A DNA stretch of 64,000 nucleotides from assembly GCA_002411365.1 (NCBI GenBank), contig DHSD01000029.1, positions 19,540 through 83,539 of the forward strand, read 5' to 3'. The first letter of the stretch is position 1. Each line of letters starts with the position of its first letter. Below the pieces are notes generated by a model. That model was not told the DNA's origin, did not search any database, and was given only the letters and a program-made list of their open reading frames with translations. Shown here piece by piece: positions 24,921 through 33,937 of the stretch. The position numbers and the translations under genes were made by a program. This DNA comes from Ruminococcaceae bacterium UBA5295 (GTDB taxonomy: Bacteria; Bacillota; Clostridia; Oscillospirales; Acutalibacteraceae).

Positions 24921-26654
24921 ATGAATGGTTTGGCAATTGTACTGATTTCCATAGCCGTGCTGGGCGGCGGCTACCTTTTCTACGGCAGATGGCTCGTTAA
25001 GAAGTGGGGCATTGACCCCAAGAAAAAAACGCCTGCCTATGAGCATGAAGACGGGCAGGACTATGTGCCGGCCCCAAAGCAGATAGTTTTTGCGCACCAG
25101 TTTTCTACCATCGCAGGCGCAGGGCCTGTAACAGGCCCCATCATCGCGGCCGCATTCGGCTGGGTGCCGGCGCTGCTGTGGATACTTGTAGGCGGCGTGT
25201 TTTTCGGCGCCGTGCAGGACTTCGGCGCCCTTTACGCTTCGGTAAAAAATGAGGGCAAGTCGATTGGCCTCATCATAGAAAAATATATAGGCAAAACAGG
25301 CAAGCGCCTTTTCCTCATGTTCTGCTGGGTGTTCTCGCTGCTTGTTGTTGCGGCGTTCAGCGACATGGTAGCTTCGACTTTCAACGCTTCGCTGTCGAAG
25401 GCATATAGCATAGGTGCCCCTGTAGCTGTTACGGCAGCTACGACACCGGGCGCTGCGGCTGGCTCAATTTCTATTTTCTACATTATAGGCGCAGTGCTTT
25501 TCGGCCTTTTCCTGAAATATGTAAAGCCAAATCAGGTGGTTATGTTTTTCTCCGGCATTGCGATGTTTGTCGCAATGATGGCCGCAGGCATGGCTTGCCC
25601 GATTTACCTCAATAAAATGCAGTGGCTCCTCGTGGTTTTTGCGTATATTTTCTTTGCGGCGGTAGTCCCAATGTGGATCCTTATGCAGCCGCGCGACTAT
25701 TTAAGCTCTTTCCTGCTTATCTTCATGATACTCGGTGCTGTAGTCGGCATTTTCATGACGCGGCCGGATATGAACATAAATGCTTTCAACGGTTTCAACG
25801 TAAATGGCAAGATGCTCTTCCCAACGCTGTTTGTCACCATTGCCTGCGGCGCGGTTTCCGGATTCCACAGCCTGGTTTCTTCAGGCACCTCCTCGAAGCA
25901 GGTACGCAACGAGAAAGATATACTGCCAATCGGATATGGCGCCATGATGCTTGAGTCGCTGCTTGCTGTAGCAGCCCTTGTTGTTGCCGGCGCGGCAGCA
26001 AAAGGTGGAAAGCTTCCTGATGGCACGCCGTTCCAGATTTTCTCGGCTGGTGTCGCTGGATTTTTTGAGAAATTCGGCATGTCGGCATATGTTGCAAAAT
26101 GCAGCATGACAATGTGTGTTTCGGCTCTCTGCCTTACAACGCTTGACTCTGTTGCGCGCATCGGGCGCATGTCGATGCAGGAGCTGCTTTATGATGAAGA
26201 CGGGAAGGCCCATACTCCTGTGACAAAATTTCTGACTAATAAATATGTTGCTACAGTTATAACGCTGGCGTGCGGCTTTGCACTTTCGCTTGGCGGCTAC
26301 AATAATATCTGGTCGCTGTTTGGCTCTGCAAACCAGCTTCTCGCCGCGCTTGTGCTCATTGCGCTCGCGGTGTTTCTCAAAACTACAGGGCGTGAAGGCT
26401 GGATGCTCTATGTGCCTATGACTTTCATGCTTGTTGTTACAATGACAGCGCTTGTTATGGCTGTTGTCAACATATTTGCCAAAGCTGGAGCGGGGAAGTT
26501 TGTATTCCTTACGGACGGCCTGCAGCTTATTATCGCCGTTATGCTTATGGCACTTGCCGTTATGGTGGCTTACCACTGCCTGCGCAAGCTGTTTGAAAAG
26601 CCAGAAAAGCAAAGCAAAACAAAAGCATCTGCAAAAAATGCAGATGCCGAATAA
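24921..26654 (+). CDS. cstA: CstA-family carbon starvation / peptide or organic-acid transporter
   Basis: A 577-residue membrane protein with about 14-16 hydrophobic segments. The family signature QFSTIAGAGPVTGPIIAAAFGW and the GGVFFGAVQDFGALYAS block are at the N-terminus. E. coli relatives (CstA, BtsT) import peptides or pyruvate. Here the gene sits behind a T-box leader, so it should be induced when an amino acid, probably aspartate, is scarce; peptide or amino acid uptake would fit. Ribosome site GAGGAAGG lies 10 bases before the ATG. A terminator follows. Confidence 0.88.
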   Translation: MNGLAIVLISIAVLGGGYLFYGRWLVKKWGIDPKKKTPAYEHEDGQDYVPAPKQIVFAHQFSTIAGAGPVTGPIIAAAFGWVPALLWILVGGVFFGAVQDFGALYASVKNEGKSIGLIIEKYIGKTGKRLFLMFCWVFSLLVVAAFSDMVASTFNASLSKAYSIGAPVAVTAATTPGAAAGSISIFYIIGAVLFGLFLKYVKPNQVVMFFSGIAMFVAMMAAGMACPIYLNKMQWLLVVFAYIFFAAVVPMWILMQPRDYLSSFLLIFMILGAVVGIFMTRPDMNINAFNGFNVNGKMLFPTLFVTIACGAVSGFHSLVSSGTSSKQVRNEKDILPIGYGAMMLESLLAVAALVVAGAAAKGGKLPDGTPFQIFSAGVAGFFEKFGMSAYVAKCSMTMCVSALCLTTLDSVARIGRMSMQELLYDEDGKAHTPVTKFLTNKYVATVITLACGFALSLGGYNNIWSLFGSANQLLAALVLIALAVFLKTTGREGWMLYVPMTFMLVVTMTALVMAVVNIFAKAGAGKFVFLTDGLQLIIAVMLMALAVMVAYHCLRKLFEKPEKQSKTKASAKNADAE

Positions 26655-26680
26655 TTAAGGGAATCCTCCATTTATATATC

Positions 26681-26712
26681 GCCATGCGGGTTTTTCCCAC
26701 ATGGCATTTTTT
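26681..26712 (+). terminator. Terminator after cstA
   Basis: Stem GCCATGCGGG with CCCACATGGC (26681-26690, 26696-26705; one mismatch), five-base loop, then a run of T. Confidence 0.8.
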
Positions 26713-26743
26713 AAGCTGTGCAGCTTCACAGATGGCGGTATGC

Positions 26744-28960
26744 TTAGCTGTTGCTGTTGAATGCGTTGAGCAGCGAGCGCATATCCTGCCATGTTGGCAG
26801 CTGATAGTGCGCGTGTGTTTTGCCGGGGCCGATTTTTACTGTGAAAGCGTTCTGCGGAAGTGCAAGGAACAGGTCTTCATCGGTATAATCGTCCCCTGCG
26901 CCGAAAATGAAGTCGAAGTCCGCGTTCTGGATAAAAAGAGATGACACAATGCCTTTGTTTACGCGTTTGTCCTTTACCTCAAGCACCTTGTGCCCTTCCT
27001 GAAGGCCGAGGTTTTTGAACTGGCCCATCAGGCAGAGCAGTGCCTCTTTTATAACGGGGTACTTTGCCGCAACGACGTGCGGGTCGCAGCGCCTGTAGTG
27101 CCATGCGATCGAAACGTCTTTTTCTTCTATGAGCGAGCCGGGAATATTATATGTGTAAAGCTGAAGGATATGACGGACAGGCTCTTTCCAGTTGACATCG
27201 ACCGACACTTCAGGCATTGTCATCAGCCATTTTCCATTCGGGCGCCTGAAATACATTCCATGGGAAGCGACGAAGCTGAGGTTGAGCCCACTGAGCCATT
27301 TGTCGAGTGTGCCGCGGTCGCGTCCGGATGTGATTACAACGGTGTTTTTGGGGTCGTTTGTAAGTGCCGAAAGCGCCTGCCTGAGCTCATTGTCAGGGCT
27401 TGCCTTGTTAGGTGTAGGCTGAAACGGCATTAGTGTGCCGTCGTAGTCGAGAAAAAGCAGACGCTTTTTCACGTTGCGGTAGGCATCCCTTATTGTCCTT
27501 ATCTCACCTGCGGTCTGCTCGCCGTTTGCCGCGTCCGCGCCAATCTTTATTTTTCCCAAAGTCAACAAAAATTTGTCTGCCCAGAAATTCACGTCGTATT
27601 CTTTCAGGTGCGCGTGCATCATCCTGTTGCGTGAAAGTTTTTCTTCGATAGGCATTTCAAGGGCTGACTTAATGCCGGCAGCTATGGTGTCATAGTCGTT
27701 TGCATTTACGACTATTGCCTCGCTCAGCTCTGCCGAAGCGCCTGCCGTTTCGCTTATGACGGCCATGCCGCCATAGTCATTGCGGGAGGCTATGTATTCT
27801 TTGCACACGAGGTTCATGCCGTCGCGCAGCGGTGTGTCGAGAAGGACGTCGGAATGGCGGTAAAGGGATATGAGGTCTTCCTGCGAAAATGCGTGGTAAT
27901 AATACCATATCGGCATCCAGTCGAGCGTGCCGAATTTTCCGTTTACCTCGCCCACAAGCTGATTTATTTCCTTTTTAAGCGACGCGTAGGAGTCTACTTT
28001 TGCACGCGACGGCGCAACAATGAGGTTGAGGCGGACTTTTCCCCTGTACTGCGGATACTGCGCGAGAAAATGGCTGAAAGCGAGTATGCGCTCGGGGATC
28101 CCTTTTGTGTAATCGAGGCGGTCGACTGAGAGGATCATCTTCATCTTTGGCTTTGCGCCTACGAGTTCCTCAAGGCTTTTCTGCGCGGTTTTGTCTACTC
28201 CCGAGGGGGCACTGTCTGGCGCACTGAAAAACTGGTTATAGTCTATGCCCATTGGGAACGCGTCGACTTTGACGTGCCTCCCGCGATAATTTATCACATT
28301 ATAATTGTATTCCGTGCCGAGAAGCCTGTTGACGCAGTCGAGAAAATGGCGCACATAGTCGTATGTGTGGAAGCCGATTAAGTCGGCCCCCAAAAGGCCT
28401 TTCAGGATTTTTTCACGCCAGATGAGCAGCCTGTAAACTTCAAAAACAGGAAATGGAATGTGGAGAAAAAAGCCAACGTGCACATTTGGGTGTTTCTCCT
28501 TTATCATTTGGGGAAGCAGCATAAGTTGATAGTCATGTACCCAGACTGTATCGCCGTCTTGGATTACGGTATCTGCCATCTCAAAGAATTTTTGGTTGGC
28601 TTTCTGGTAAGCGTCCCACATCTTGCTGCTGTATTCCACTTTCGAAAGGAAATAATGGAAAAGCGGCCATATTGTCTTGTTGCAGAAACCATAATAATAG
28701 TTGTCAACTTCCTCTTCGGTAAGGAATACCGGAAGGCATCTGTATTCTTTTAAAAGCTTGCCCTTAACCTGCTGCTTTTCTGTTTTGTCCAGTACGTTTT
28801 CAGGTAGGCCTGGCCAGCCAATCCACAGGCAGTTGGACTTGCTGTAGACACTTTTAAGGCCGGTCGCAAGCCCGCCAACACTTTTCCGGTATGAGAGGCC
28901 CTTGCCGTCCTTAACGATTGTTACCGGCAGACGATTCGATATCAGTATAATTTTGCTCAT
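26744..28960 (-). CDS. otsAB: Bifunctional trehalose-6-phosphate synthase / phosphatase
   Basis: A 738-residue fusion. Residues 1-470 form a GT20 trehalose-6-P synthase (ISNRLPV start, VHDYQLMLLPQM, SVDRLDYTKGIPERI, TPLRDGMNLV). Residues about 495-738 form a HAD-type trehalose-6-P phosphatase (LFLDYDGTLMPF with catalytic aspartates, TSGRDRGTL, GAGDDYTDEDLF). One chain could convert UDP-glucose and glucose-6-P directly to trehalose, a stress protectant. I set the start at 28960 (MSKIILISN), which has AGGGGTG upstream; the in-frame ATG ten codons earlier has no such support. Monocistronic. Confidence 0.94.
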   Translation of the reverse strand: MSKIILISNRLPVTIVKDGKGLSYRKSVGGLATGLKSVYSKSNCLWIGWPGLPENVLDKTEKQQVKGKLLKEYRCLPVFLTEEEVDNYYYGFCNKTIWPLFHYFLSKVEYSSKMWDAYQKANQKFFEMADTVIQDGDTVWVHDYQLMLLPQMIKEKHPNVHVGFFLHIPFPVFEVYRLLIWREKILKGLLGADLIGFHTYDYVRHFLDCVNRLLGTEYNYNVINYRGRHVKVDAFPMGIDYNQFFSAPDSAPSGVDKTAQKSLEELVGAKPKMKMILSVDRLDYTKGIPERILAFSHFLAQYPQYRGKVRLNLIVAPSRAKVDSYASLKKEINQLVGEVNGKFGTLDWMPIWYYYHAFSQEDLISLYRHSDVLLDTPLRDGMNLVCKEYIASRNDYGGMAVISETAGASAELSEAIVVNANDYDTIAAGIKSALEMPIEEKLSRNRMMHAHLKEYDVNFWADKFLLTLGKIKIGADAANGEQTAGEIRTIRDAYRNVKKRLLFLDYDGTLMPFQPTPNKASPDNELRQALSALTNDPKNTVVITSGRDRGTLDKWLSGLNLSFVASHGMYFRRPNGKWLMTMPEVSVDVNWKEPVRHILQLYTYNIPGSLIEEKDVSIAWHYRRCDPHVVAAKYPVIKEALLCLMGQFKNLGLQEGHKVLEVKDKRVNKGIVSSLFIQNADFDFIFGAGDDYTDEDLFLALPQNAFTVKIGPGKTHAHYQLPTWQDMRSLLNAFNSNS

Positions 28961-29009
28961 GTTTTCACCCCTTGATACAATGATAAGCAAGCGGGCACAG
29001 TACGGAAAA

Positions 29010-29058
29010 GCGCCTGTGCTTCCGCTTTTGTCAGCCTGCAGGCCGGATGCCTGCAGGT
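29010..29058. repeat. Two adjacent hairpins upstream of otsAB
   Basis: One hairpin has AAAAGCG paired with CGCTTTT around 29016-29040. A second has two copies of GCCTGCAGG (29034-29042 and 29049-29057) that pair over a five-base loop. They lie in the 223-base gap between the otsAB start and the flippase stop. They could be a terminator for the upstream gene or structure in the otsAB leader; no strong T run is present, so function is unclear. Confidence 0.35.
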
Positions 29059-29183
29059 GCCTGATAGTAAAGAATTAAGAGGATAAAATACCCCTTATAC
29101 CAAGGTATCACTCAAATAAGAATAAAATATGAACGAATTTTCTCAGACTTTGCATAATTCGTGCAATATTCCAAAATTACGGC

Positions 29184-30569
29184 TTATTTCTTGAAGATTA
29201 TTATACCAATAATTTTTTTAATCAGCAGCATAATATAAAATGCAAGGCTTCCACACACAGCCGGAAAGATTATCCAGCTTATGATGTCAGCCTGTAGGCC
29301 TGTGACTTTCAGTAGCCTGCCTATGCTGAGGGCGGCGTTGAAAATTTCGCTTGCAAAAAGTATGACGATGTAGGCGCGTATGCCGAAAATAGGTATGGCG
29401 ACAGCAATGAGGGCGACACGCATGAGGGAGTCGCAAAGGTTGATTTTCAGTGAGAACATCTGCTGGTCGAGGCCTTTCAGCATATTGTCGACTACATTGT
29501 CGATATACATGAGCGGTGCGAGCGGTGCCATAATCCGGAGAATCTGTGCGGCCTGCGCGCTGCCGAAAAATATTGTGCCGAGCTCTTCGGCGAAGACCAT
29601 GAAAAACGCCGCGGCGGGGAACCCAAACAGCAGCGTGAGGCGGAACGCGCTCTCGGCCGCATGCTGTATGCCTTTTTCGTTATGCTTTGCGGAGGATTCG
29701 GCAATTTCCGGTATCATTAAAGTGGCTGCTGAAGTTATAAACGACATTGGAAAGCAGATAATAGGCATTACCATTCCCTGCACTATGCCGTACTGCGCGA
29801 ACGAAGTGGCACCGTTAGCCCCATTTTTCCTGAGCCCGACGGGAATCAGGATATTTTCAGCGCTTAAGAGGCTGTTACGCAGGAACGAGCCGGCAAGCAT
29901 GGGCCCGCCTATATGCACAATTTCGCGCATGATTTTCCCATTCTCTTTTGCCATGGCGTGCTTTCGCGTATAGGAGAAAAAAAGCGGCACAATATATATG
30001 ACTGAGGCAATTTCACCGAGGGTGGAACCTGCCATGAGGCTTTCAAGTGGCGGCAGGCCGGAGTGGTCGAGCAGCAATAGAGAAGTGCCGATTGTTACGC
30101 ATTCTTCCCAGAATTCGCCTATTACGGGGACGACTGTGTTCCTGTGGGCGAAAAAATACCCTTTAAGGCATGCGCAGCATGCTATGAATGGCAGCCCAAA
30201 CGAGAGTATGCGCAGTGGGCACACCGCAAGCGCGCTGCCTATAAACCGCGCCGCAATGAAATCGGCGCCGAAAAACAGCGCACAGAGCGCCGCCGCACTG
30301 AGCGAGAGGGCGAGCCCAAGGCAGCGCATGATGCAGCCGCGCGAAGCTTTGCCTTCTGCCGTGAGGCGTGTCATGGCAAGGCCAAACCCGGAAGTGCATA
30401 CGGTGATGCCGAGCATGAAAATGGAAAAAATTAGCTGGTAAAGCCCCATGCCGCTTGCGCCGATGCGCACGGTTATGACGGAGCGGAACCACAGGCCGAG
30501 CATGCGCATGAAAATATTGCCTACGGTAAGCACGGCCGTGTTTATCAGGAACCTGCGCTTTTTCTCCAT
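29184..30569 (-). CDS. Polysaccharide/lipid flippase, SpoVB/MurJ-like
   Basis: A 461-residue MOP-superfamily membrane protein with about 12-14 hydrophobic segments. The start block NTAVLTVGNIFMRMLGLWF and the SGFGLAMTRLTAEG region resemble stage V sporulation protein B and its Firmicute relatives, which move lipid-linked wall precursors across the membrane. I chose ATG at 30569, with GGGTGG eight bases upstream, over an upstream in-frame start at 30602. It is divergent from prmA. Whether it acts in spore cortex or vegetative wall synthesis cannot be told. Confidence 0.85.
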   Translation of the reverse strand: MEKKRRFLINTAVLTVGNIFMRMLGLWFRSVITVRIGASGMGLYQLIFSIFMLGITVCTSGFGLAMTRLTAEGKASRGCIMRCLGLALSLSAAALCALFFGADFIAARFIGSALAVCPLRILSFGLPFIACCACLKGYFFAHRNTVVPVIGEFWEECVTIGTSLLLLDHSGLPPLESLMAGSTLGEIASVIYIVPLFFSYTRKHAMAKENGKIMREIVHIGGPMLAGSFLRNSLLSAENILIPVGLRKNGANGATSFAQYGIVQGMVMPIICFPMSFITSAATLMIPEIAESSAKHNEKGIQHAAESAFRLTLLFGFPAAAFFMVFAEELGTIFFGSAQAAQILRIMAPLAPLMYIDNVVDNMLKGLDQQMFSLKINLCDSLMRVALIAVAIPIFGIRAYIVILFASEIFNAALSIGRLLKVTGLQADIISWIIFPAVCGSLAFYIMLLIKKIIGIIIFKK

Positions 30570-30703
30570 TTGACAGACCACCCGAAAATTTCTTATAATC
30601 ATATCAAATGTATTCGCCTATGGAGAAAATCAGTCTGGCTTTTTTGCAGGCGGTTTTTAAAAATCGGCCGCATAAACTGCGGCAAAGCGTAAAGGAGAAA
30701 AAA

Positions 30704-31621
30704 ATGGACTGGACCGAAGTAAAAATCACAGTGGACGCAAAAGATGTTGACTTAGCGGGAGCTATTGCGCATATGGCCGTGCCGTACGGCATTTATATCG
30801 AAGACTACTCGCACTTGATGGAGGATGTGGAGGAAGTAGCGCATATTGATTCGGTGGACAGTGAGCTGCTGAAAAAAGACCGCACTAAAGCCGTAATACA
30901 TATATATGTCAGCCCGGAGGAAAATTCTAAAGAAGCTGTAGCATTCCTGACGGAACGCTATACGTCGGCGGGGATAAAAAATAAGATTGAAACGGATATA
31001 TGCGTGCAGGAAGACTGGATGAACAACTGGAGAAAATATTTCCATCCCGTCAAGGTCGGCAAAAAGCTGCTTATACAGCCAGACTGGGAAAAGGCCGACA
31101 ACCCTGAAGGCCGCATAGTGCTTGATATGGAGCCGGGCGCTGCTTTCGGTACAGGAACGCATGAGACGACGCGCTTGTGCATGCAGTTCCTTGAAGATTA
31201 TGTGAAGCCGGACTGCAGTATGCTCGACGTCGGCTGCGGGAGTGGCATACTTTCAGTAGCCGGGCTGCTCCTTGGAGCCAAAAGGGCAACAGGCGTCGAT
31301 ATTGACCCGCTTGCCGTGAAAACGACAAAGCAGAACGCTGAACGCAACAATGTGGGGAGCCGCTTTACAGGCGTCTGCGGCAGCCTTACCGAAAAGATAA
31401 GCGGAAAATTTGATGTCGTAGCCGCAAATATCGTTGCTGATGTTATAATCGAGCTTTCAAAAGACATTGAGAAATATCTGGCACCTGGTGCGGTGTACAT
31501 AATGAGCGGCATTATCAGCGAACGCGAAAAAGACGTCAAGAACGCCATCGAAGGAAAATTCAGCATTATCAGCCGCCGCGAAGAAAACGGCTGGGTTGCC
31601 CTCGCAGCAAAACTTACGTGA
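30704..31621 (+). CDS. prmA: Ribosomal protein L11 methyltransferase
   Basis: A 305-residue SAM-dependent methyltransferase for ribosomal protein L11. The motifs AFGTGTHETTRLC and LDVGCGSGILSVAG (SAM binding) and AANIVADVI are intact. The ATG at 30704 follows AAAGGAG; the longer reading frame to 30608 lacks a ribosome site and is rejected. Single gene between the flippase (divergent) and the MoxR operon. Confidence 0.95.
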   Translation: MDWTEVKITVDAKDVDLAGAIAHMAVPYGIYIEDYSHLMEDVEEVAHIDSVDSELLKKDRTKAVIHIYVSPEENSKEAVAFLTERYTSAGIKNKIETDICVQEDWMNNWRKYFHPVKVGKKLLIQPDWEKADNPEGRIVLDMEPGAAFGTGTHETTRLCMQFLEDYVKPDCSMLDVGCGSGILSVAGLLLGAKRATGVDIDPLAVKTTKQNAERNNVGSRFTGVCGSLTEKISGKFDVVAANIVADVIIELSKDIEKYLAPGAVYIMSGIISEREKDVKNAIEGKFSIISRREENGWVALAAKLT

Positions 31622-31688
31622 TTCCGGCAGAAATTGCTGCAAAGCGCTGAAAAGCGATCTGAATTTATGGCTTTAAATATTGTACTAT

Positions 31689-31717
31689 TTGACAGTATGC
31701 AAGTAAAAAGGTATAAT
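31689..31717 (+). promoter_or_regulatory. Consensus sigma-A promoter of the moxR operon
   Basis: Perfect -35 TTGACA (31689-31694), 17-base spacer, perfect -10 TATAAT (31712-31717). The leader then has a nine-base-pair hairpin (31736-31744 with 31757-31765) just before the ribosome site. Confidence 0.8.
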
Positions 31718-31781
31718 TCGAATAACAAAAATGAAAATTCGCACCTGACAATAAAAGTGCGGATTTGGGAGGAACAGTGAT

Positions 31782-32750
31782 ATGGGCAACTTGCAGGAGT
31801 CCCGCCAGGTCCTTCATAATATAGTGGAAAACATAGGCAAAGTAATCATCGGGAAACGCCATACTGTTGAGAAGATAGTCCTTGCCATGGCGTGTGGCGG
31901 CCATGCGCTTATTGAGGATGTGCCGGGCGTTGGTAAAACAAGCCTTGCGTGCGCCCTCGCGCGCTCTGTGGACTGTGAGTTCCGCCGGATACAGTTTACG
32001 CCCGATATTCTCCCTTCTGATGTTACGGGGTTTTCCATTTACAATAAGGCAACTGGGAAATTTGAATTCCGCCCGGGGCCGGTAATGAGCAATTTTGTGC
32101 TTGCGGACGAAATAAACCGCACTTCGCCTAAAACGCAGGCAAGCCTGCTTGAAACGATGGAAGAAAAATGCGTCACTGTTGACGGAAGAAGTTACCATTT
32201 GCCGCAGCCGTTTATGGTGCTTGCCACGCAGAACCCTGTTGAGTACCAGGGCACGTTCCCGCTGCCTGAAGCCGAACTTGACAGGTTCGCTATCTGTGTT
32301 TCGCTTGGCTACCCTTCAGAAGAAGACGAGCTGCGCATAATTTACGGGGCACAGGTGCGCAATGCTGAAAGGCTTTTGCCTGTTGCCGAAGCTGATGATA
32401 TCCTGTTGGTGCAGCGGCAGGTTTCGAAAATCCATGTTGAACGGGAGGTCGCGATGTATATACTGGCGATTGTCACCGCTACGCGGAACAACCCTGAAAT
32501 CGCGCTCGGGGCGAGCCCGCGCGCCTCTATCATGCTGTACAGGATGTCACAGGCACGCGCCCTTTACATGGGCAGGGAATATGTTATGCCGGATGACGTT
32601 AAGGCGCTTGCGCCGTGCGTGCTCGGACACAGGCTGATACTTTCCCGCGAAGCTAAAATCTCAGGCAGGAAAATTACGGAAATATTCGGCGGGATAATGG
32701 AAAAGGTCCAGGCGCCTTCCTTTCGGCACGCGGTGCCGCAGTTCGGATGA
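31782..32750 (+). CDS. MoxR-family AAA+ ATPase
   Basis: A 322-residue MoxR ATPase with Walker A GVGKTSLACALA, Walker B VLADEINRTSPKTQ and the sensor block ATQNPVEYQGTFPLPEAELDRF typical of the family. MoxR proteins act as chaperone-like partners for DUF58/VWA proteins encoded next to them. Ribosome site GGGAGGA precedes the ATG. Its stop overlaps the DUF58 gene by four bases. Confidence 0.94.
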   Translation: MGNLQESRQVLHNIVENIGKVIIGKRHTVEKIVLAMACGGHALIEDVPGVGKTSLACALARSVDCEFRRIQFTPDILPSDVTGFSIYNKATGKFEFRPGPVMSNFVLADEINRTSPKTQASLLETMEEKCVTVDGRSYHLPQPFMVLATQNPVEYQGTFPLPEAELDRFAICVSLGYPSEEDELRIIYGAQVRNAERLLPVAEADDILLVQRQVSKIHVEREVAMYILAIVTATRNNPEIALGASPRASIMLYRMSQARALYMGREYVMPDDVKALAPCVLGHRLILSREAKISGRKITEIFGGIMEKVQAPSFRHAVPQFG

Positions 32751-33937
32751 ACAGGCCTACTTATTTTTTCCTGCTTGTGCTTTCGGCGGTGGAAGCATAC
32801 CTGATGAACAACCGATTTGGGTACCTGCCAGTTTTGTTCCTCGTTTTGCTGATTCCGGTAGATGCGGCCTGCACGCTGTGTGTCGGAAGGAACCTGAGCG
32901 GCGGCGCTCCGCTGCCGGCTTTGCATGAGTACGCACATGGCGAAACAATGTCATTTTCGTGTGCTTTCAGCAATAGCGGTTTTTTTGTTGTATGCCGCAT
33001 TCAGGTAAACCTTTGTGTTTCAGGGCCGGAAGGATTTGTGCCGGTTAAAAAGAAAGCATGCCTCAGCATTGCGCCGAGATCGCGCGGCACACTTAAGTTT
33101 TCATTTACGCCTGGTCATATTGGCTCATACAAAGCGAAGGTGAAAAAAGCTGTCGTTTACGGGCCGCTGGGACTTTTCGGCGTGCGCCTGCACATTGAGC
33201 CGGCCGCGGAAGGCGCAGCGGTGCCTTCCATGATGTATGGAAAAAACAAAAGGTATTTATCGGGGGCGGACCGTACTGAATGCGGTTACGCAAAAAGCAG
33301 CGTAAAAGAAGAGGAAAACTCTTATAACGGTGTGCGCGAATATATGCCGGGCGACCCTATGAAAAGCATACACTGGAAGCTTTCGGCGCACAGCCTGAAA
33401 ATCATGACGCGCCTTTGTGAGGGAACGGCCGAAAACCGCTCAACAGTGGCGGTTGACCTTCGCCGGATTCCGGCAGCGGCTGAAAAAGCTTTGTGCCTGC
33501 ATGACGCGCTCTGTGAAATGGCCTTTTTTGAGGCTGCATGCCATGTGAAAGGAGGAAAGTCTGTGCGCCTGATTTCGTGCGGGGGAAAAGAGCTGTGCGC
33601 AGGGCGGATACACTCCGAAGAAGAACTTCCGGGCGCTGCCGTGTCCCTTGCCGTCGCAGGCATAGAGAAAAGCGGGCTTGACGAAAAAGTTTCCGAATCC
33701 GAAAACTGCATATCGGTAGTTACTGCGCGCCTTGATGAACGGCTTGCGCGCATGCTGGCGTTTTCCGCAGGAAAAGGAGCGGACGTGACTTACTGTTATG
33801 TTTCGCCAGGTGAAGGGAACAGCAAAGACGAAGCCGGTTTTTCAGAAAAGTTGAAAAAGAACGGCATAAGGTTTTTGTCAGGGACAGCGGCGAAACCGGC
33901 CGTGGTGGCTGACCGGCTTCAGGCAGCAAATGAATAA
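32747..33937 (+). CDS. DUF58 family protein
   Basis: A 396-residue protein with two N-terminal membrane segments (about 5-45) and the conserved DUF58 core (VREYMPGDPMKSIHWKLSAHS, near 195-215). The family occurs with MoxR ATPases and is thought to be a client or adaptor of them; its biochemical role is not known. It overlaps moxR by four bases and the transglutaminase gene by eight. Confidence 0.9.
   Translation: MNRPTYFFLLVLSAVEAYLMNNRFGYLPVLFLVLLIPVDAACTLCVGRNLSGGAPLPALHEYAHGETMSFSCAFSNSGFFVVCRIQVNLCVSGPEGFVPVKKKACLSIAPRSRGTLKFSFTPGHIGSYKAKVKKAVVYGPLGLFGVRLHIEPAAEGAAVPSMMYGKNKRYLSGADRTECGYAKSSVKEEENSYNGVREYMPGDPMKSIHWKLSAHSLKIMTRLCEGTAENRSTVAVDLRRIPAAAEKALCLHDALCEMAFFEAACHVKGGKSVRLISCGGKELCAGRIHSEEELPGAAVSLAVAGIEKSGLDEKVSESENCISVVTARLDERLARMLAFSAGKGADVTYCYVSPGEGNSKDEAGFSEKLKKNGIRFLSGTAAKPAVVADRLQAANE

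Noticed and set aside
28961..29183. Sigma-B-type promoter (GGGTAT) upstream of otsAB
   Set aside because: A GGGGTATTTT is present on the minus strand but no GTTT -35 at the right distance.
29380..29973. A 197-residue plus-strand frame antisense to the flippase gene
   Set aside because: Codon pattern and composition are those of the shadow of the flippase gene; no ribosome site.
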